Notes under the pieces: model-generated | What the model was told of the DNA's origin: nothing | Seen by the model: only the letters and a program-made list of their open reading frames with translations | Databases searched by the model: none | Shown here: positions 1 to 8,239 of the stretch, one piece after another | How positions within the stretch are numbered: the first letter of the stretch is position 1 | How the letters are laid out: each line of letters starts with the position of its first letter | Source: Streptomyces sp. NBC_00704 | GTDB taxonomy: Bacteria > Actinomycetota > Actinomycetes > Streptomycetales > Streptomycetaceae | Direction: 5' to 3' | NCBI RefSeq assembly: GCF_036226605.1 | Contig: NZ_CP109000.1 | Location: 7,126,501-7,190,500, forward strand | DNA: 64,000 nucleotides | Position numbers and translations under genes: made by a program

Positions 1-1
1 C

Positions 2-58
2 CCCCTCGTCCTGTGGAGCTGCGACGGCCGGGCCGGCCAGAAGTGGAGCCGCGCCTGA
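2..58 (+). CDS. C-terminal end of a ricin-type (beta-trefoil) lectin protein, partial
   Basis: Only the last 18 codons are in the window; the 5' part lies upstream. The visible peptide reads VLWSCDGRAGQKWSRA before a TGA stop. It matches the end of a ricin B / CBM13 beta-trefoil repeat, whose hallmark is an LW-x-C-x-G...Q-x-W core. In streptomycetes this module usually ends secreted glycosidases or lipoproteins. A secreted carbohydrate-active protein would suit the cellulase and GH43 neighbours, but the catalytic part cannot be seen. Its 3' end faces that of the LacI gene at 390. Confidence 0.7.
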   Translation, partial: PLVLWSCDGRAGQKWSRA

Positions 59-162
59 ACGACGCCGACGGCGCGACCCGGACGATCCCCGTGACGGACT
101 CCGGAGCCTCGCGGACAGGTGCCCTCCGGTCGTGACGCACGGCCGGGGGCCGAGACGGTCGC

Positions 163-207
<45 letters not shown>

Positions 208-340
208 GGAACGGGGTGCGGGGAGTGGCGTGCCGGGACGGACGCGGCAGCCGCCCGGCGGGGGGCCATGGGCGGGCGGGCACACCGGGCCGCCCCCGCG
301 TCGCCCGCCCGCGGCCGGGACGACACCCCGCACCCGTTTC

Positions 341-376
341 GGGAGCGCTCCCGTTCCCGGAAACGGGAGCGCTCCC
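341..376. promoter_or_regulatory. Twin GGGAGCGCTCCC palindromes (CebR/LacI-type boxes)
   Basis: Two perfect 12-bp palindromes GGGAGCGCTCCC sit at 341-352 and 365-376, 24 bp apart centre to centre. The core equals that of the CebR box (TGGGAGCGCTCCCA), found intact at 2904-2917 before the endoglucanase gene. Here the flanks are C/G rather than T/A. The pair lies between two convergent gene ends, an odd place for an operator. The whole 36-bp segment is also nearly self-complementary, so it could act as a bidirectional terminator. Confidence 0.6.
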
Positions 377-389
377 GTTCCGCACCGCG

Positions 390-1412
390 TCAGGCCGACT
401 CGCGCACCGCCAGCTCCGTCCGGAGGATGACATGACGGTAGGCCGCCGACTGCTCCTCCATGTCCTCCAGCAGGAGCCGGATCATGGTCCGGCCCATCTC
501 CTCGAGCGGCTGACGCACGGTGGTGAGCCGGGGCTCGGTGCGCTGAGCCAGCGCGAAGTCGTCGAAACCGATCACGGCGACGTCGTCCGGCACGCGTCGT
601 CCCGCGGCCCGCAGCGCCTGCAACGCCCCGGCCGCCGTGGTGTCCGACGCGGCGAGGACACCGTCGATCTCCGGGTGCCGTTCGAGTAGTTCGGCCATGG
701 CGCGGCGCCCGCCGTCCTGCGTGAAGTCGCTCTCGGCGACCAGCGACGGACTGCTCCGCAGGCCCGCCAGCGCCAGGGCGTCCTGGTACCCGCGCAGCCG
801 GCACCGGGCTGCGTACATGTCGAGGGGCCCGGTGACGGTGGCGATCACCGCGCGGCCCCGCGACAGCAGGTGGGAGACGGCGCTGCGGGCACCGCCCACG
901 TTGTCCGCGTCCACGTAACTGACGTATTCGTCGCCCGAGCGGCGCCCCAGCATCACCGTCGGCACCCGCGCCTCCGCGAGCATGTCCGGCAGCGGGTCCC
1001 CGGCGTGCACGGACATCAGCAGCACCCCGTCGACGCGGCCGCCGCGCGCGTACTCCAGGAAGTGCTGGCGCTCGTCCTCCGACCGGACCAGGGTCAGCAT
1101 CAACTGCATCCCGGTGTCCGCCAGCGCGTCGCCCAGGGAGCCGACGATCTCCGAGAAGAACGGCTCCGCGAAGAGCCTCCAGTCGGGTTCGGTCAGCACG
1201 AGGGCGACGGCGTCGGCGCGCCGCCCGGCCAGCGAACGGGCCGCGAGATTGGGAACGTAGCCGAGTTCCTCGATGGCCCGCTGCACGGATCGGCGCGTCG
1301 AGTCCTTCACACCGGCCGCGTTGTTGATGACGCGGGAGACCGTGCCCCGCCCCACCCCGGCGTGAGCGGCCACCTCTTCCAGCGTCGGAGTGCCGGGGCG
1401 TCGCCTGCCCAT
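390..1412 (-). CDS. LacI-family transcriptional regulator
   Basis: A 340-residue regulator with an N-terminal LacI helix-turn-helix (about residues 9-33, LEEVAAHAGVGRGTVSRVIN). The hinge, LGYVPNLAARSLAG, is followed by a periplasmic-binding-protein-like effector domain ending in the family motif VPDDVAVIGFDD. I chose the ATG at 1412 because GGAGGTGG precedes it by about 5 bases and the HTH follows at the usual distance; an in-frame ATG at 1466 would add 18 unlikely residues. It lies between GGGAGCGCTCCC palindromes on one side and the CebR-box cellulase gene on the other, so it may control cellulose or xylan genes. The ligand cannot be read from sequence, and I would not call it CebR without a search. 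Confidence 0.9.
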   Translation of the reverse strand: MGRRRPGTPTLEEVAAHAGVGRGTVSRVINNAAGVKDSTRRSVQRAIEELGYVPNLAARSLAGRRADAVALVLTEPDWRLFAEPFFSEIVGSLGDALADTGMQLMLTLVRSEDERQHFLEYARGGRVDGVLLMSVHAGDPLPDMLAEARVPTVMLGRRSGDEYVSYVDADNVGGARSAVSHLLSRGRAVIATVTGPLDMYAARCRLRGYQDALALAGLRSSPSLVAESDFTQDGGRRAMAELLERHPEIDGVLAASDTTAAGALQALRAAGRRVPDDVAVIGFDDFALAQRTEPRLTTVRQPLEEMGRTMIRLLLEDMEEQSAAYRHVILRTELAVRESA

Positions 1413-1727
1413 GACCACCTCCCCCCAAGAGATCACCGATCCTACGGGCCCGACGGAAGCGGGCACACGGCTTCCGCGCGGGCCCGCGCGTTGTCGGCCA
1501 GGAGGGCGTCGGGTTCGCCTGGTTCATGAGTGATTGGGCCGCATGCGGATCGCCCGGTTCGCGCCCTTGCCGCCGTCCCCGTCCGCGCACCGTCCCCCTG
1601 CCGACGGGGGAGAGGGCTCCAGGAGGCGAAGTCCCGGGAACGGAGCGGGACCCGTCCCGCCGGCGCGGGGCCGGCGGGACGGGTCCCGGTGTGCGGACGA
1701 CGCGACGGCTCGCGTCGGTCCGGCGCG
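1413..1727. other. Intergenic region: LacI promoter side and celB terminator
   Basis: 315 bases between the LacI start and the 3' end of the endoglucanase gene. Contents are a 7-bp inverted repeat, CGGAAGC (1454-1460) and GCTTCCG (1470-1476), upstream of the LacI gene that could be an autoregulatory operator, and the long hairpin at 1647-1687. No gene is seen. Confidence 0.5.
1647..1687 (-). terminator. Strong intrinsic-type hairpin after the endoglucanase gene
   Basis: A perfect 18-bp stem (1647-1664 with 1670-1687) encloses a 5-nt loop (GCGGG), 41 bases past the stop codon at 1728. No U tract follows, as is usual in Streptomyces. Confidence 0.85.
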
Positions 1728-2855
1728 TCAGGCGGTGGTGCAGGCGGTGCCGTTCAGGCTGAACGAGGCCGGCCTGGCGAAGCTGCCGCCGTAGGAGCCC
1801 TGGAACCCGAACGAGGCCTGCCCGCCCGGCGCGATGGACGCGTTGTGCGCCACGTTCGTGGCCGTCACCGAGCCGGACGACGGCGAGACGGCGGCGTTCC
1901 ACGCGTTGGTGATGTGCTGCCCGCCGGGCAGCGTGAACGCGAGGTTCCAGCCGTTGATCGGGGAGGAACCGGTATTGGCCACCGTGACGTCGGCGGTGAA
2001 GCCGCCCGGCCACACGCTCGTGCCGTAGGACACCTTGCACGTCGCCGGGCCGCCGGGGTCGCCGGGGGTGCCGCCGCCGAGGTTCACGGCGGAGGAGAAC
2101 GAGGTCACCGCCAGCCCGGCGCCGTTCTGCCACGGCTCGAAGCCGGCCTGAACGCTCGTCAGGTACCAGTCGTTCGTGGCGAGTCCGCGCGAGACGGCGT
2201 TGCGGGCGAAGTCCATGACGTCGAAGCTCCAGCTGTCGATCGTCGACGGCGCCACGAAGGACAGGACGTCGTTGGTGCCGTTGTTGCCGGACCACACCTG
2301 CCACTGGCGTCCGGCGACGGTGGCGGAGCCGACCGGCGAGCCCACCGGCTGCACCGACCCCACGCGGTTGAACCAGATCATGATCTCGGTGCGGTTCACG
2401 CCGTCGGTGCGGGGCGTCGGGTCCAGCCAGATGTCGTAGGCGGCGTCGTAGACCGCACCGCCCACATAGCTGTACGAGATGCTCGTGGGGGCCCCGGAGA
2501 TACCGCTGAGCCGGGCCGGGAGATTCGTGCCCGGCGAACAGTTGGTGTAGTGGCAGCCGTTGAACACCGACGGGTAGGACTTCGGGGCGCCGTTCGTGGG
2601 CACGGAGCCGTCGGCCTGGGCGATCCTGAAGCCCGAGTCCGTGACGGTGATGCACTGGGTGGCGCTCGTGCCCCAGCGGTTGTTCTGCACGACGTAACGG
2701 CCCTTGATCGTGGTGGAGCCGAACTCCTCGCAGATCGTCGTGTCGGCGTGCGACGCCGAGGCGCCGGTGAGCAGCGCGGCCAGCGCGACGAGCGAGGTGA
2801 GCAGCGCGCCGGCCAGGGCGCGCACCCTGCGGGCCGGGAGGTGTGACGGTTGCAT
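1728..2855 (-). CDS. celB: Secreted endoglucanase, GH12 catalytic domain plus CBM2 (CelB-like)
   Basis: A 375-residue endo-1,4-beta-glucanase. A signal peptide (about residues 1-37, cut after ASHA) precedes a GH12 domain (about 38-255) that starts DTTICEEFGSTTIKGRYVVQ. A Gly/Pro linker (GGGTPGDPGGP) leads to a C-terminal CBM2 (about 272-375) with conserved W residues and a Cys pair. The GH12 catalytic pair is visible: nucleophile Glu157 in RTEIMIWFN and acid/base Glu240 in GFEPWQNG. The sequence closely resembles what I recall of S. lividans CelB. The ATG at 2855 is preceded by GGAGGA; an in-frame start at 2918 would place coding sequence across the operator, so I reject it. Expression is probably cellobiose-inducible through the CebR-type box at 2904. 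Confidence 0.95.
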   Translation of the reverse strand: MQPSHLPARRVRALAGALLTSLVALAALLTGASASHADTTICEEFGSTTIKGRYVVQNNRWGTSATQCITVTDSGFRIAQADGSVPTNGAPKSYPSVFNGCHYTNCSPGTNLPARLSGISGAPTSISYSYVGGAVYDAAYDIWLDPTPRTDGVNRTEIMIWFNRVGSVQPVGSPVGSATVAGRQWQVWSGNNGTNDVLSFVAPSTIDSWSFDVMDFARNAVSRGLATNDWYLTSVQAGFEPWQNGAGLAVTSFSSAVNLGGGTPGDPGGPATCKVSYGTSVWPGGFTADVTVANTGSSPINGWNLAFTLPGGQHITNAWNAAVSPSSGSVTATNVAHNASIAPGGQASFGFQGSYGGSFARPASFSLNGTACTTA

Positions 2856-2903
2856 GCGGGTCCTCCGCGATGGGTGTGGGGGCCAGGGCGCACCCGTCAG
2901 CTT

Positions 2904-2917
2904 TGGGAGCGCTCCCA
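2904..2917. promoter_or_regulatory. CebR-type operator TGGGAGCGCTCCCA
   Basis: A perfect 14-bp palindrome identical to the CebR consensus box of cellulose-utilising actinomycetes. It lies about 11 bases downstream of the predicted celB start point (near 2928) and about 50 bases before its ATG, a roadblock position typical of LacI-family repression. Confidence 0.9.
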
Positions 2918-2934
2918 TTCCGTTCTCCGCTGGG

Positions 2935-2963
2935 ACTGTAGGAGAGGATCATGGACCTGACAA
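2935..2963 (-). promoter_or_regulatory. celB promoter (-35 TTGTCA, 17 bp, -10 TACAGT)
   Basis: On the minus strand TTGTCA (2963-2958) is separated by exactly 17 bp from TACAGT (2940-2935), a good housekeeping-sigma promoter. Transcription would start near 2928 and run straight into the CebR box. Confidence 0.7.
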
Positions 2964-3310
2964 GACGACGGGCGTCGGAGTGCCGGGGCGCGGGAAAGGG
3001 CCGGGAACTCGCCTTGACAGGGCCCGGCGACGGTGTGCGCGCCGCGGTTCACGAACTTCCTGCCCAGGTCGGGAACAGGGGCTCCGGACGGCGTTGTTGC
3101 AGCCGACGAGAGACCGGCGGCGCGGACGGCGGGGCACACGGCGGGGCACACGGCGATCGACGGGACGTCCCGGCGTGATCCAGGGCCGGTCGGGTACGCC
3201 TCGTCGTCCGGTGTCCGGCAGTGAGACGTCTGATATCGAAGGGCGACCGCTTCACCACGCCACGGACTCGACCCGGACCATCCCCTTTGTCCCGCAGGAG
3301 GACTGTTTTC

Positions 3311-4147
3311 ATGAACGACTCGCCCTTGACGCTCATGGCGGTGCACGCCCACCCCGACGACGAGGCCACCGGAACCGGAGGAGTGCTCGCGCGCTACGCG
3401 GCCGAGGGAATCCGCACGGTCCTCGTGACGTGTACCGACGGCGGCTGCGGCGACGGACCCGGGGGCGTCAAGCCGGGCGACCCCGGGCACGATCCGGCGG
3501 CCGTCGCCCGCATGCGGCGCGAGGAACTCGCCGCGAGCTGCGAGGTGCTGAAGATCGACGAACTGGAGATGCTGGACTACGCCGACTCCGGGATGATGGG
3601 CTGGCCGACCAACGACGCCCCCGGATCCTTCTGGCGGACCCCGGTCGAGGAGGGCGCCGCCCGGCTGGCGGAACTCCTGCTGCGTCACCGGCCCGACGTC
3701 GTCGTCACCTATGACGAGAACGGCTTCTACGGTCACCCCGACCACATCCAGGCCAACCGCATCACGATGGCGGCGCTGGAGATGACGGGGCTCACCCCGA
3801 AGGTGTACTGGACCACGGCGCCCCGCTCGATGATGCAGCGGTTCGGCGAGCTGATGCGCGAGTTCGGGGGCGCCGAGGTGCAGGAGCCGGATCCCGCCGA
3901 GGCGGCCGCGCTGGCCGAGATCGGACTCCCCGACGAGGAGATCACCACCTGGGTGGACACGTCCGCCTACGGCGCCCAGAAGTTCGACGCGCTGGCCGCG
4001 CACGCCAGCCAGGGCGAGAACATCTTCTTCCTCAAGATGGGCCAGGAGAGGTTCACCGAGCTGATGGGCGTCGAGACCTTCGTCCGCGTCCAGGACACCA
4101 CCGGCGCTCCCGTCCCCGAGAACGACCTCTTCGCCGGACTGCGCTGA
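3311..4147 (+). CDS. PIG-L family deacetylase (Mca/MshB-like)
   Basis: A 278-residue zinc-dependent LmbE/PIG-L N-deacetylase. The metal-binding signature HAHPDDE appears at about residues 12-18, and a second ligand motif, FYGHPDH, follows a DENG segment in mid-protein. Length and motifs fit the branch containing mycothiol conjugate amidase (Mca) and MshB. The AHPDDEATGTGG start and CTDGGCGDG stretch differ from what I recall of housekeeping Mca, so I leave the substrate open. The ATG at 3311 has AGGAGGA 8 bases upstream. It is transcribed alone and followed by a strong terminator. Confidence 0.85.
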   Translation: MNDSPLTLMAVHAHPDDEATGTGGVLARYAAEGIRTVLVTCTDGGCGDGPGGVKPGDPGHDPAAVARMRREELAASCEVLKIDELEMLDYADSGMMGWPTNDAPGSFWRTPVEEGAARLAELLLRHRPDVVVTYDENGFYGHPDHIQANRITMAALEMTGLTPKVYWTTAPRSMMQRFGELMREFGGAEVQEPDPAEAAALAEIGLPDEEITTWVDTSAYGAQKFDALAAHASQGENIFFLKMGQERFTELMGVETFVRVQDTTGAPVPENDLFAGLR

Positions 4148-4177
4148 CCCGCTCGTCCGCCTGCCAGCCTGCCTGCC

Positions 4178-4214
4178 GTCCGGCGGAGCCCGCGTTCCCG
4201 CGGCTCCGCCGGAC
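4178..4214 (+). terminator. Hairpin terminator after the PIG-L gene
   Basis: A perfect 13-bp stem, GTCCGGCGGAGCC (4178-4190) with GGCTCCGCCGGAC (4202-4214), and an 11-nt loop, 31 bases after the stop codon. Confidence 0.85.
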
Positions 4215-4320
4215 GACTCGGGTTCGGGGGTAGGCCGGGCTCCGGCGGGTACCCGCGTCCGGCGTGCCTCGGTGAACGGGAGCCCGCGGTACATGTGCTC
4301 CGAAGCAAGAGGGAGAGGGA

Positions 4321-5823
4321 ATGAGGCTCCGCGAGTCGGCCCTGGCGCCGTTCTCCCGGTGTTCGGCCGAGGTGCTGTCCGGCCGCTACCGTCTGGACGC
4401 CCGCATCGGCTCGGGCGGCGCGGCGGACGTCCACCGCGGCTACGACCTGCGGCTGCGGCGGGCCGTCGCGGTGAAGGTGTTCCGCCCCGGCGCGACCGCC
4501 ACGTCGGAGGAGGGCTTCGAGAGCGAGGCCGTGATCCTGGCCCGGCTCCAGCATCCCGGGCTGGTCACCGCCTACGACGCCGGACGGCACGACGGCCGTC
4601 CCTACCTGGTCATGCAGCTGATCGAAGGCAGCACCCTCAGAGCGCGCGTCGCGGAAGGCGTCCTGTCCTGCGCGCGGACCGCGGCCTTGGGCGCCGACCT
4701 CGCCCGCGCCCTGGCCCACGCCCACGAGGCCGGGATCGTGCACCGCGACGTCAAACCGTCCAACATCCTTCTCGGCGCCTCGGACCGCCCCTACCTCACG
4801 GACTTCGGGATCTCCCGGCTGGTCGACGCCACCACCCGCACCGCCACCGGGGCCCTCGTCGGCACCGCCGCCTACCTCTCCCCGGAACAGGTGCTGGGCC
4901 GGCCCGTGGGCCGTCCCGCCGACGTCTACGCCCTCGGACTGGTGCTCCTCGAATGCCTCACCGGCCGGCTCGAGTACGACGGCGGTCCACTCGAGGCGGC
5001 GATCGCGCGGCTCCACCGCGCGCCGGTGCTGCCCGACGGACTTCCCGTCGAACTCGCCGCCCTGCTGCGGGACATGACCGCCCTGGACGAGCTGACACGC
5101 CCCTCCGCGCTCGACTGCGCCCGCACGCTGGCCGCCCTCGCCGACGCGCCCCTCTCCGGACCCGTCGAGGCCGCCGGGGCCGCCGGGGCCGTCGTCCCGC
5201 CGCCGGGGACCGCGGCGGCGAACAGCGCCCCTGCCCTGGTGGGGAGCCGCGAACCGGCGCGGGGAGACGAGGCGACGCACCCGGCCGGGCTCCCGGCACC
5301 GCGGGCAGCCGCTGCGAAGCCCGCCGCACGCGGCCGGGTGCTGGTGGCGGGCGGGGCCGTCGCCCTCGCCGGGGTCATGGCCGCCGCTCTGGCCGTCACC
5401 GACGGCTACTCGCAGCAGGGGGGCCACGGAAACACGACGGGCGCGGTCAGCCGGCCCGCCGGGAAGGGCGGCCCGGACGGCGGCTCGACCGGCGGGAACG
5501 GCGCCTCCCCGGCGCCCGGGACCCCGTCGGCCCCGCCCGGCGACGCCTCCCACGTGCCACTGCGTGCCGCCGCGTCGGCGCGGAGTGCGCCGCCCTCTTC
5601 CGGCCGCGCGGATACGGACCCGGCCTACGTGAAGGGCGCGGCCGCCGGCGCTGCGTCCGACGGCCGGGCCCCTGCTGAGCGGCGCGCACCGGCGCACGGC
5701 AAACCGTCCGGCAAGGCGGCGGGGGCCGCGAAGGCCGAGAAGACTGCCAAGGCCGAGAAAGAGGCGAAGCCCAAGGCGGAGCCGAAGCCGCCGGGGAAGA
5801 AGCCGCCGAACAAGCCCGACTGA
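4321..5823 (+). CDS. Membrane-anchored Ser/Thr protein kinase (PknB-type)
   Basis: A 500-residue Hanks-type kinase. The catalytic domain spans about residues 21-275: glycine loop GSGGAADV (30-37), Lys52 in VAVKVF, catalytic loop HRDVKPSN (141-148) with Asp143, and DFG at 161-163. An Ala/Pro-rich linker leads to one transmembrane helix (about 339-359), then a Gly/Ser/Pro-rich outer tail ending in a Lys/Ala/Pro-rich segment. No PASTA repeats are seen, so the tail may contact the wall electrostatically rather than bind muropeptide. A GGGAGAGGG stretch sits just before the ATG. It appears monocistronic; substrates are unknown. Confidence 0.93.
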   Translation: MRLRESALAPFSRCSAEVLSGRYRLDARIGSGGAADVHRGYDLRLRRAVAVKVFRPGATATSEEGFESEAVILARLQHPGLVTAYDAGRHDGRPYLVMQLIEGSTLRARVAEGVLSCARTAALGADLARALAHAHEAGIVHRDVKPSNILLGASDRPYLTDFGISRLVDATTRTATGALVGTAAYLSPEQVLGRPVGRPADVYALGLVLLECLTGRLEYDGGPLEAAIARLHRAPVLPDGLPVELAALLRDMTALDELTRPSALDCARTLAALADAPLSGPVEAAGAAGAVVPPPGTAAANSAPALVGSREPARGDEATHPAGLPAPRAAAAKPAARGRVLVAGGAVALAGVMAAALAVTDGYSQQGGHGNTTGAVSRPAGKGGPDGGSTGGNGASPAPGTPSAPPGDASHVPLRAAASARSAPPSSGRADTDPAYVKGAAAGAASDGRAPAERRAPAHGKPSGKAAGAAKAEKTAKAEKEAKPKAEPKPPGKKPPNKPD

Positions 5824-5842
5824 CCGGAGCGGACGGCACCGC

Positions 5843-5910
5843 GCCGGACCGGACTGGGCCGGACCGCGCCGGACCGGACCGGACCGAACCGCCCCGGACC
5901 GGGCCGGGCC
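5843..5910. repeat. CCGGAC-rich simple repeat after the kinase gene
   Basis: About ten imperfect copies of CCGGAC/CCGGGC follow the kinase stop. The tract can fold with itself in several registers and may serve as a diffuse terminator. No coding content is seen. Confidence 0.6.
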
Positions 5911-6056
5911 CGCTCGAGTCGGGACCGGTGCCCGCGTCCGGTTGCGCCCGGGGAGGGGTGGTCGCCCCTCCCCGGGCGGGCGGCGTCCACGAGACGACGG
6001 GCGGGCCCTGGAGACGGCTCAGGACGTCCGCGGCAGCTCAGGACGTGCCGGGCCGG

Positions 6057-6383
6057 TCAGCGGCCGAGAGCGTGGGTCAGCTCCTGCTTGTTCATCGAGG
6101 AGCGGCCGCTGATGCCGCGCTTCTTCGCCTCCGCGTACAGCTGGTCCCGCGTCGGCCCCTGAGCGCCGCGGTGCGAGCGCAGGCCGCCGCGCTGCGGAGC
6201 GGACTTGGGGTCCCGGATCGACGTCCGGCTCGCCGTCTTCGACTCGCCCGCCCGGGCCCGCTCCTTGTTGACGGTGCGCGCCGCGATCTCCTCGGCCCGG
6301 CCCTTCGGGGCGCCGCGCTTCCGGGCGCCCTCCTTGATGTGCTGGTACTGACGCTCCCGCTTGGCGCTGGAACCCTGTGGCAT
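6057..6383 (-). CDS. Small basic protein with C-terminal Rho_N/SAP-like motif
   Basis: A 108-residue, very basic protein starting MPQGSSAKRERQYQHIKEG. A helical N-terminal half (EEIAARTVNKERARAGES) precedes a disordered Arg/Gly region and a C-terminal motif RGISGRSSMNKQELTHAL, which resembles the Rho termination-factor N-terminal (SAP-like) fold. Homologues in actinomycetes are often labelled plasmid stabilisation protein, a name with little support. A nucleic-acid-binding role is plausible from charge. AGGAG-like sequence (GAAAGGAGAGCG) precedes the ATG at 6383. Confidence 0.8.
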   Translation of the reverse strand: MPQGSSAKRERQYQHIKEGARKRGAPKGRAEEIAARTVNKERARAGESKTASRTSIRDPKSAPQRGGLRSHRGAQGPTRDQLYAEAKKRGISGRSSMNKQELTHALGR

Positions 6384-6642
6384 GACGCTCTCCTTTCGGG
6401 CCGGGTGCGGCCGTGTTCGGCCGCACCCGCTTCCCGGTCGATGTCCGCGTCCCCGCCGCCCGGTGCCTCGCACCCTTGGGCCGGAACGCGCTGGTCCCAT
6501 CTCAGGCAGGGGCCCTGGGGGTGTGCGAGCAGGCGGCCACCGAACGGATGAAGGAGCGGGTCCGGCACCGGGGTGCGCGCGGCCCGCCCGGACTCGGGAG
6601 GGGAGCGGAGCCGAAGCGTCCGGGCGGCCGTTGTGCGGCCCG

Positions 6643-8043
6643 TCAGTACACGACGGAGAAGGTGGCGTCCGCGCGCTCGGTGGCGGTGGTGATCGGGTCG
6701 ATGCGCAGGACGTAGTCCGAGTGCCGGATGTACCGGGTGGGGAAGTTGTGGGAGCGGAACGACGCCCACGTGGAATCGGCCAGGCCCGCCTCCTTGTGGA
6801 AGGTGGCGTCCTGGGCGAACGTGCCGGTCCCGTCGTTGACGTCGAGCCTCAGCTGGTAGCTGTAGTGCCGCAGGTAGCGGGTCGGCTGGGCCAGTGACTG
6901 GAAGGACACCCCGGAGCTGTCGGCGAGGCCGGGCACGATCTTCCACTGGGAGTCGGTGAACGGGTCGAAGGGGTAGGGGTCGATCCGGCCGACGTAGTTC
7001 GCGTGCCGGACGTAACGGCCGGGGAAGTTGTACGACTTGATCCTGTTCCAGTCCGGGGCGCCCCACTTCGCGACCATGTTGTCGTACACGGTCGAGGTGA
7101 TCGGCTGGATGCCGCAGTGCTTGGAGTTGAGCGGCTGCGTGTAGAGGCGCTGGTCGAGCGCGGTCCAGGTGCCGGCCGACAGGTCCGTGGACTGCCAGGC
7201 GTAGAACACGCCGTTGGGCGTGTAGGTGTCGCCCCAGAGGTAATAGGCGCCCGACGTGAGGGACTTGACCAGGGTGGGCGCCTCGGTGCCGCCGTGCGAG
7301 ACGGCGGTGCTGAACGGAGTGAAGCTCCCGGGGTTCAGCGAGCTGGACCGGGCACCGACGAGCGTCCCGTTCTTCTTGAAGTAGAGGTAGTTGACGCCGT
7401 TGACGCCGACGGCCATGTCGCCGTCGATCACGTCGTAGCCGGGGTCGAAGAAGACCTGGGGGGCGGAGGCGGTGACGAAGTCGGTCGTGTAGTTGACCAT
7501 GATGACGTTGTGGCCGCTGCTGTTGACGGCCGAGTAGATGAGGGCGTACTGGCCGCGGCCCGCGTCCCAGAAGGCCTCCGGCGCCCAGCTGTGGGTGTTC
7601 ATGTCGTGCAGCTTCAGCCGGTGGTAGCCGGTGAAGGTGCGCAGGTCGGTGGAGTTCCAGACGTGGACGTACTGGCTGACGTAGTTCCAGTCGGTGCCCT
7701 TGAGGTCGGTGGCGAGCACCACGAAGGTGCCGTCCTGCTTGCGCAGGACGAACGGGTCGCGCAGGCCGAGCGCGCCCTCGGTGGGGGTGACCACCGGGTT
7801 GTTCTGGTTCAGCGGCATCCACTGCAGACCGTCCCGGCTGACGGCCAGGTGCAGGCCGTAGTTGGCCTCGAGCATGGTCGTGGACTCGGTGAAGTACGCC
7901 ATCACGTAGGCCGAGTCCGCGGCGTGGGCGGCGCCCGCCCCGATGGTCAGGTCGGCGGCCATGGCGGCGAGGGGGACGCCGGCGGCCATGCCGAGGAACC
8001 GCCTGCGGGACGGCTGGAAGTCGGACCGGGGGCCTGTGCTCAT
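6643..8043 (-). CDS. Secreted GH43-like glycosidase with AbfB (CBM42) domain
   Basis: A 466-residue exported enzyme. A twin-arginine signal (SRRRFLGMAAG, about residues 12-22, cut near AHA-AD) precedes a five-bladed GH43-type propeller (about 45-320). The usual cues are LRDPFVLRK near residue 93 and SWAPEAFWD near 150. The C-terminal 130 residues form an AbfB trefoil with three repeats of the type Y-(I/V/L)-RH-x-x-Y-x-x-R-(I/L)-D (RYVRHANYVGRID, RYLRHYSYQLRLD, RYIRHSDYVLRID), which binds arabinofuranose side chains. Activity on arabinan or arabinoxylan is therefore likely, though GH43 also holds xylosidases and galactosidases. GGAGAG precedes the ATG, and a 16-bp palindrome lies upstream at 8089. 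Confidence 0.88.
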   Translation of the reverse strand: MSTGPRSDFQPSRRRFLGMAAGVPLAAMAADLTIGAGAAHAADSAYVMAYFTESTTMLEANYGLHLAVSRDGLQWMPLNQNNPVVTPTEGALGLRDPFVLRKQDGTFVVLATDLKGTDWNYVSQYVHVWNSTDLRTFTGYHRLKLHDMNTHSWAPEAFWDAGRGQYALIYSAVNSSGHNVIMVNYTTDFVTASAPQVFFDPGYDVIDGDMAVGVNGVNYLYFKKNGTLVGARSSSLNPGSFTPFSTAVSHGGTEAPTLVKSLTSGAYYLWGDTYTPNGVFYAWQSTDLSAGTWTALDQRLYTQPLNSKHCGIQPITSTVYDNMVAKWGAPDWNRIKSYNFPGRYVRHANYVGRIDPYPFDPFTDSQWKIVPGLADSSGVSFQSLAQPTRYLRHYSYQLRLDVNDGTGTFAQDATFHKEAGLADSTWASFRSHNFPTRYIRHSDYVLRIDPITTATERADATFSVVY

Positions 8044-8088
8044 CTGCTCTCCAGGAGAGGCGTGCGGACGGGCGAGGGACGCTCGCTC

Positions 8089-8104
8089 GTCCGATATATC
8101 GGAC
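8089..8104. promoter_or_regulatory. Palindromic operator GTCCGATATATCGGAC
   Basis: A perfect 16-bp palindrome 46 bases upstream of the GH43 start codon, AT-rich at the centre in otherwise GC-rich DNA. Position and symmetry suggest an operator for a dimeric regulator, perhaps GntR type. No matching regulator gene is adjacent. Confidence 0.65.
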
Positions 8105-8239
8105 AGGGTTCGAATGTTCGGTCAGAAGGTAGGGGTGGGGGACGAGTGGGTCAATGGTTCTGTCGTCAGTCGACGCACTTTGTGCGACGGCTGGGGAAAC
8201 CCGTTCGCCCTGGGGTCCGGCCGACAGTGATCCTTGGGC

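Larger units (their letters stand above)
2856..3310. other. Divergent intergenic region upstream of celB and the PIG-L gene
   Basis: 455 bases between divergent starts. The left part carries the celB promoter and CebR box. The rest has a 12-bp GC-rich direct repeat near 3127-3155 (ACGGCGGGGCAC twice) and AGGAGGA at 3297-3303, the ribosome site of the PIG-L gene. I see no further gene. Confidence 0.5.

Noticed and set aside
390..1412. Naming the LacI gene cebR because of nearby boxes
   Set aside because: cebR normally adjoins cebEFG-bglC, which are absent here; the box only shows that some CebR-like protein acts on celB.
8107..8115. GGTTCGAAT, resembling a tRNA T-loop
   Set aside because: No acceptor, D or anticodon stems can be drawn around it.
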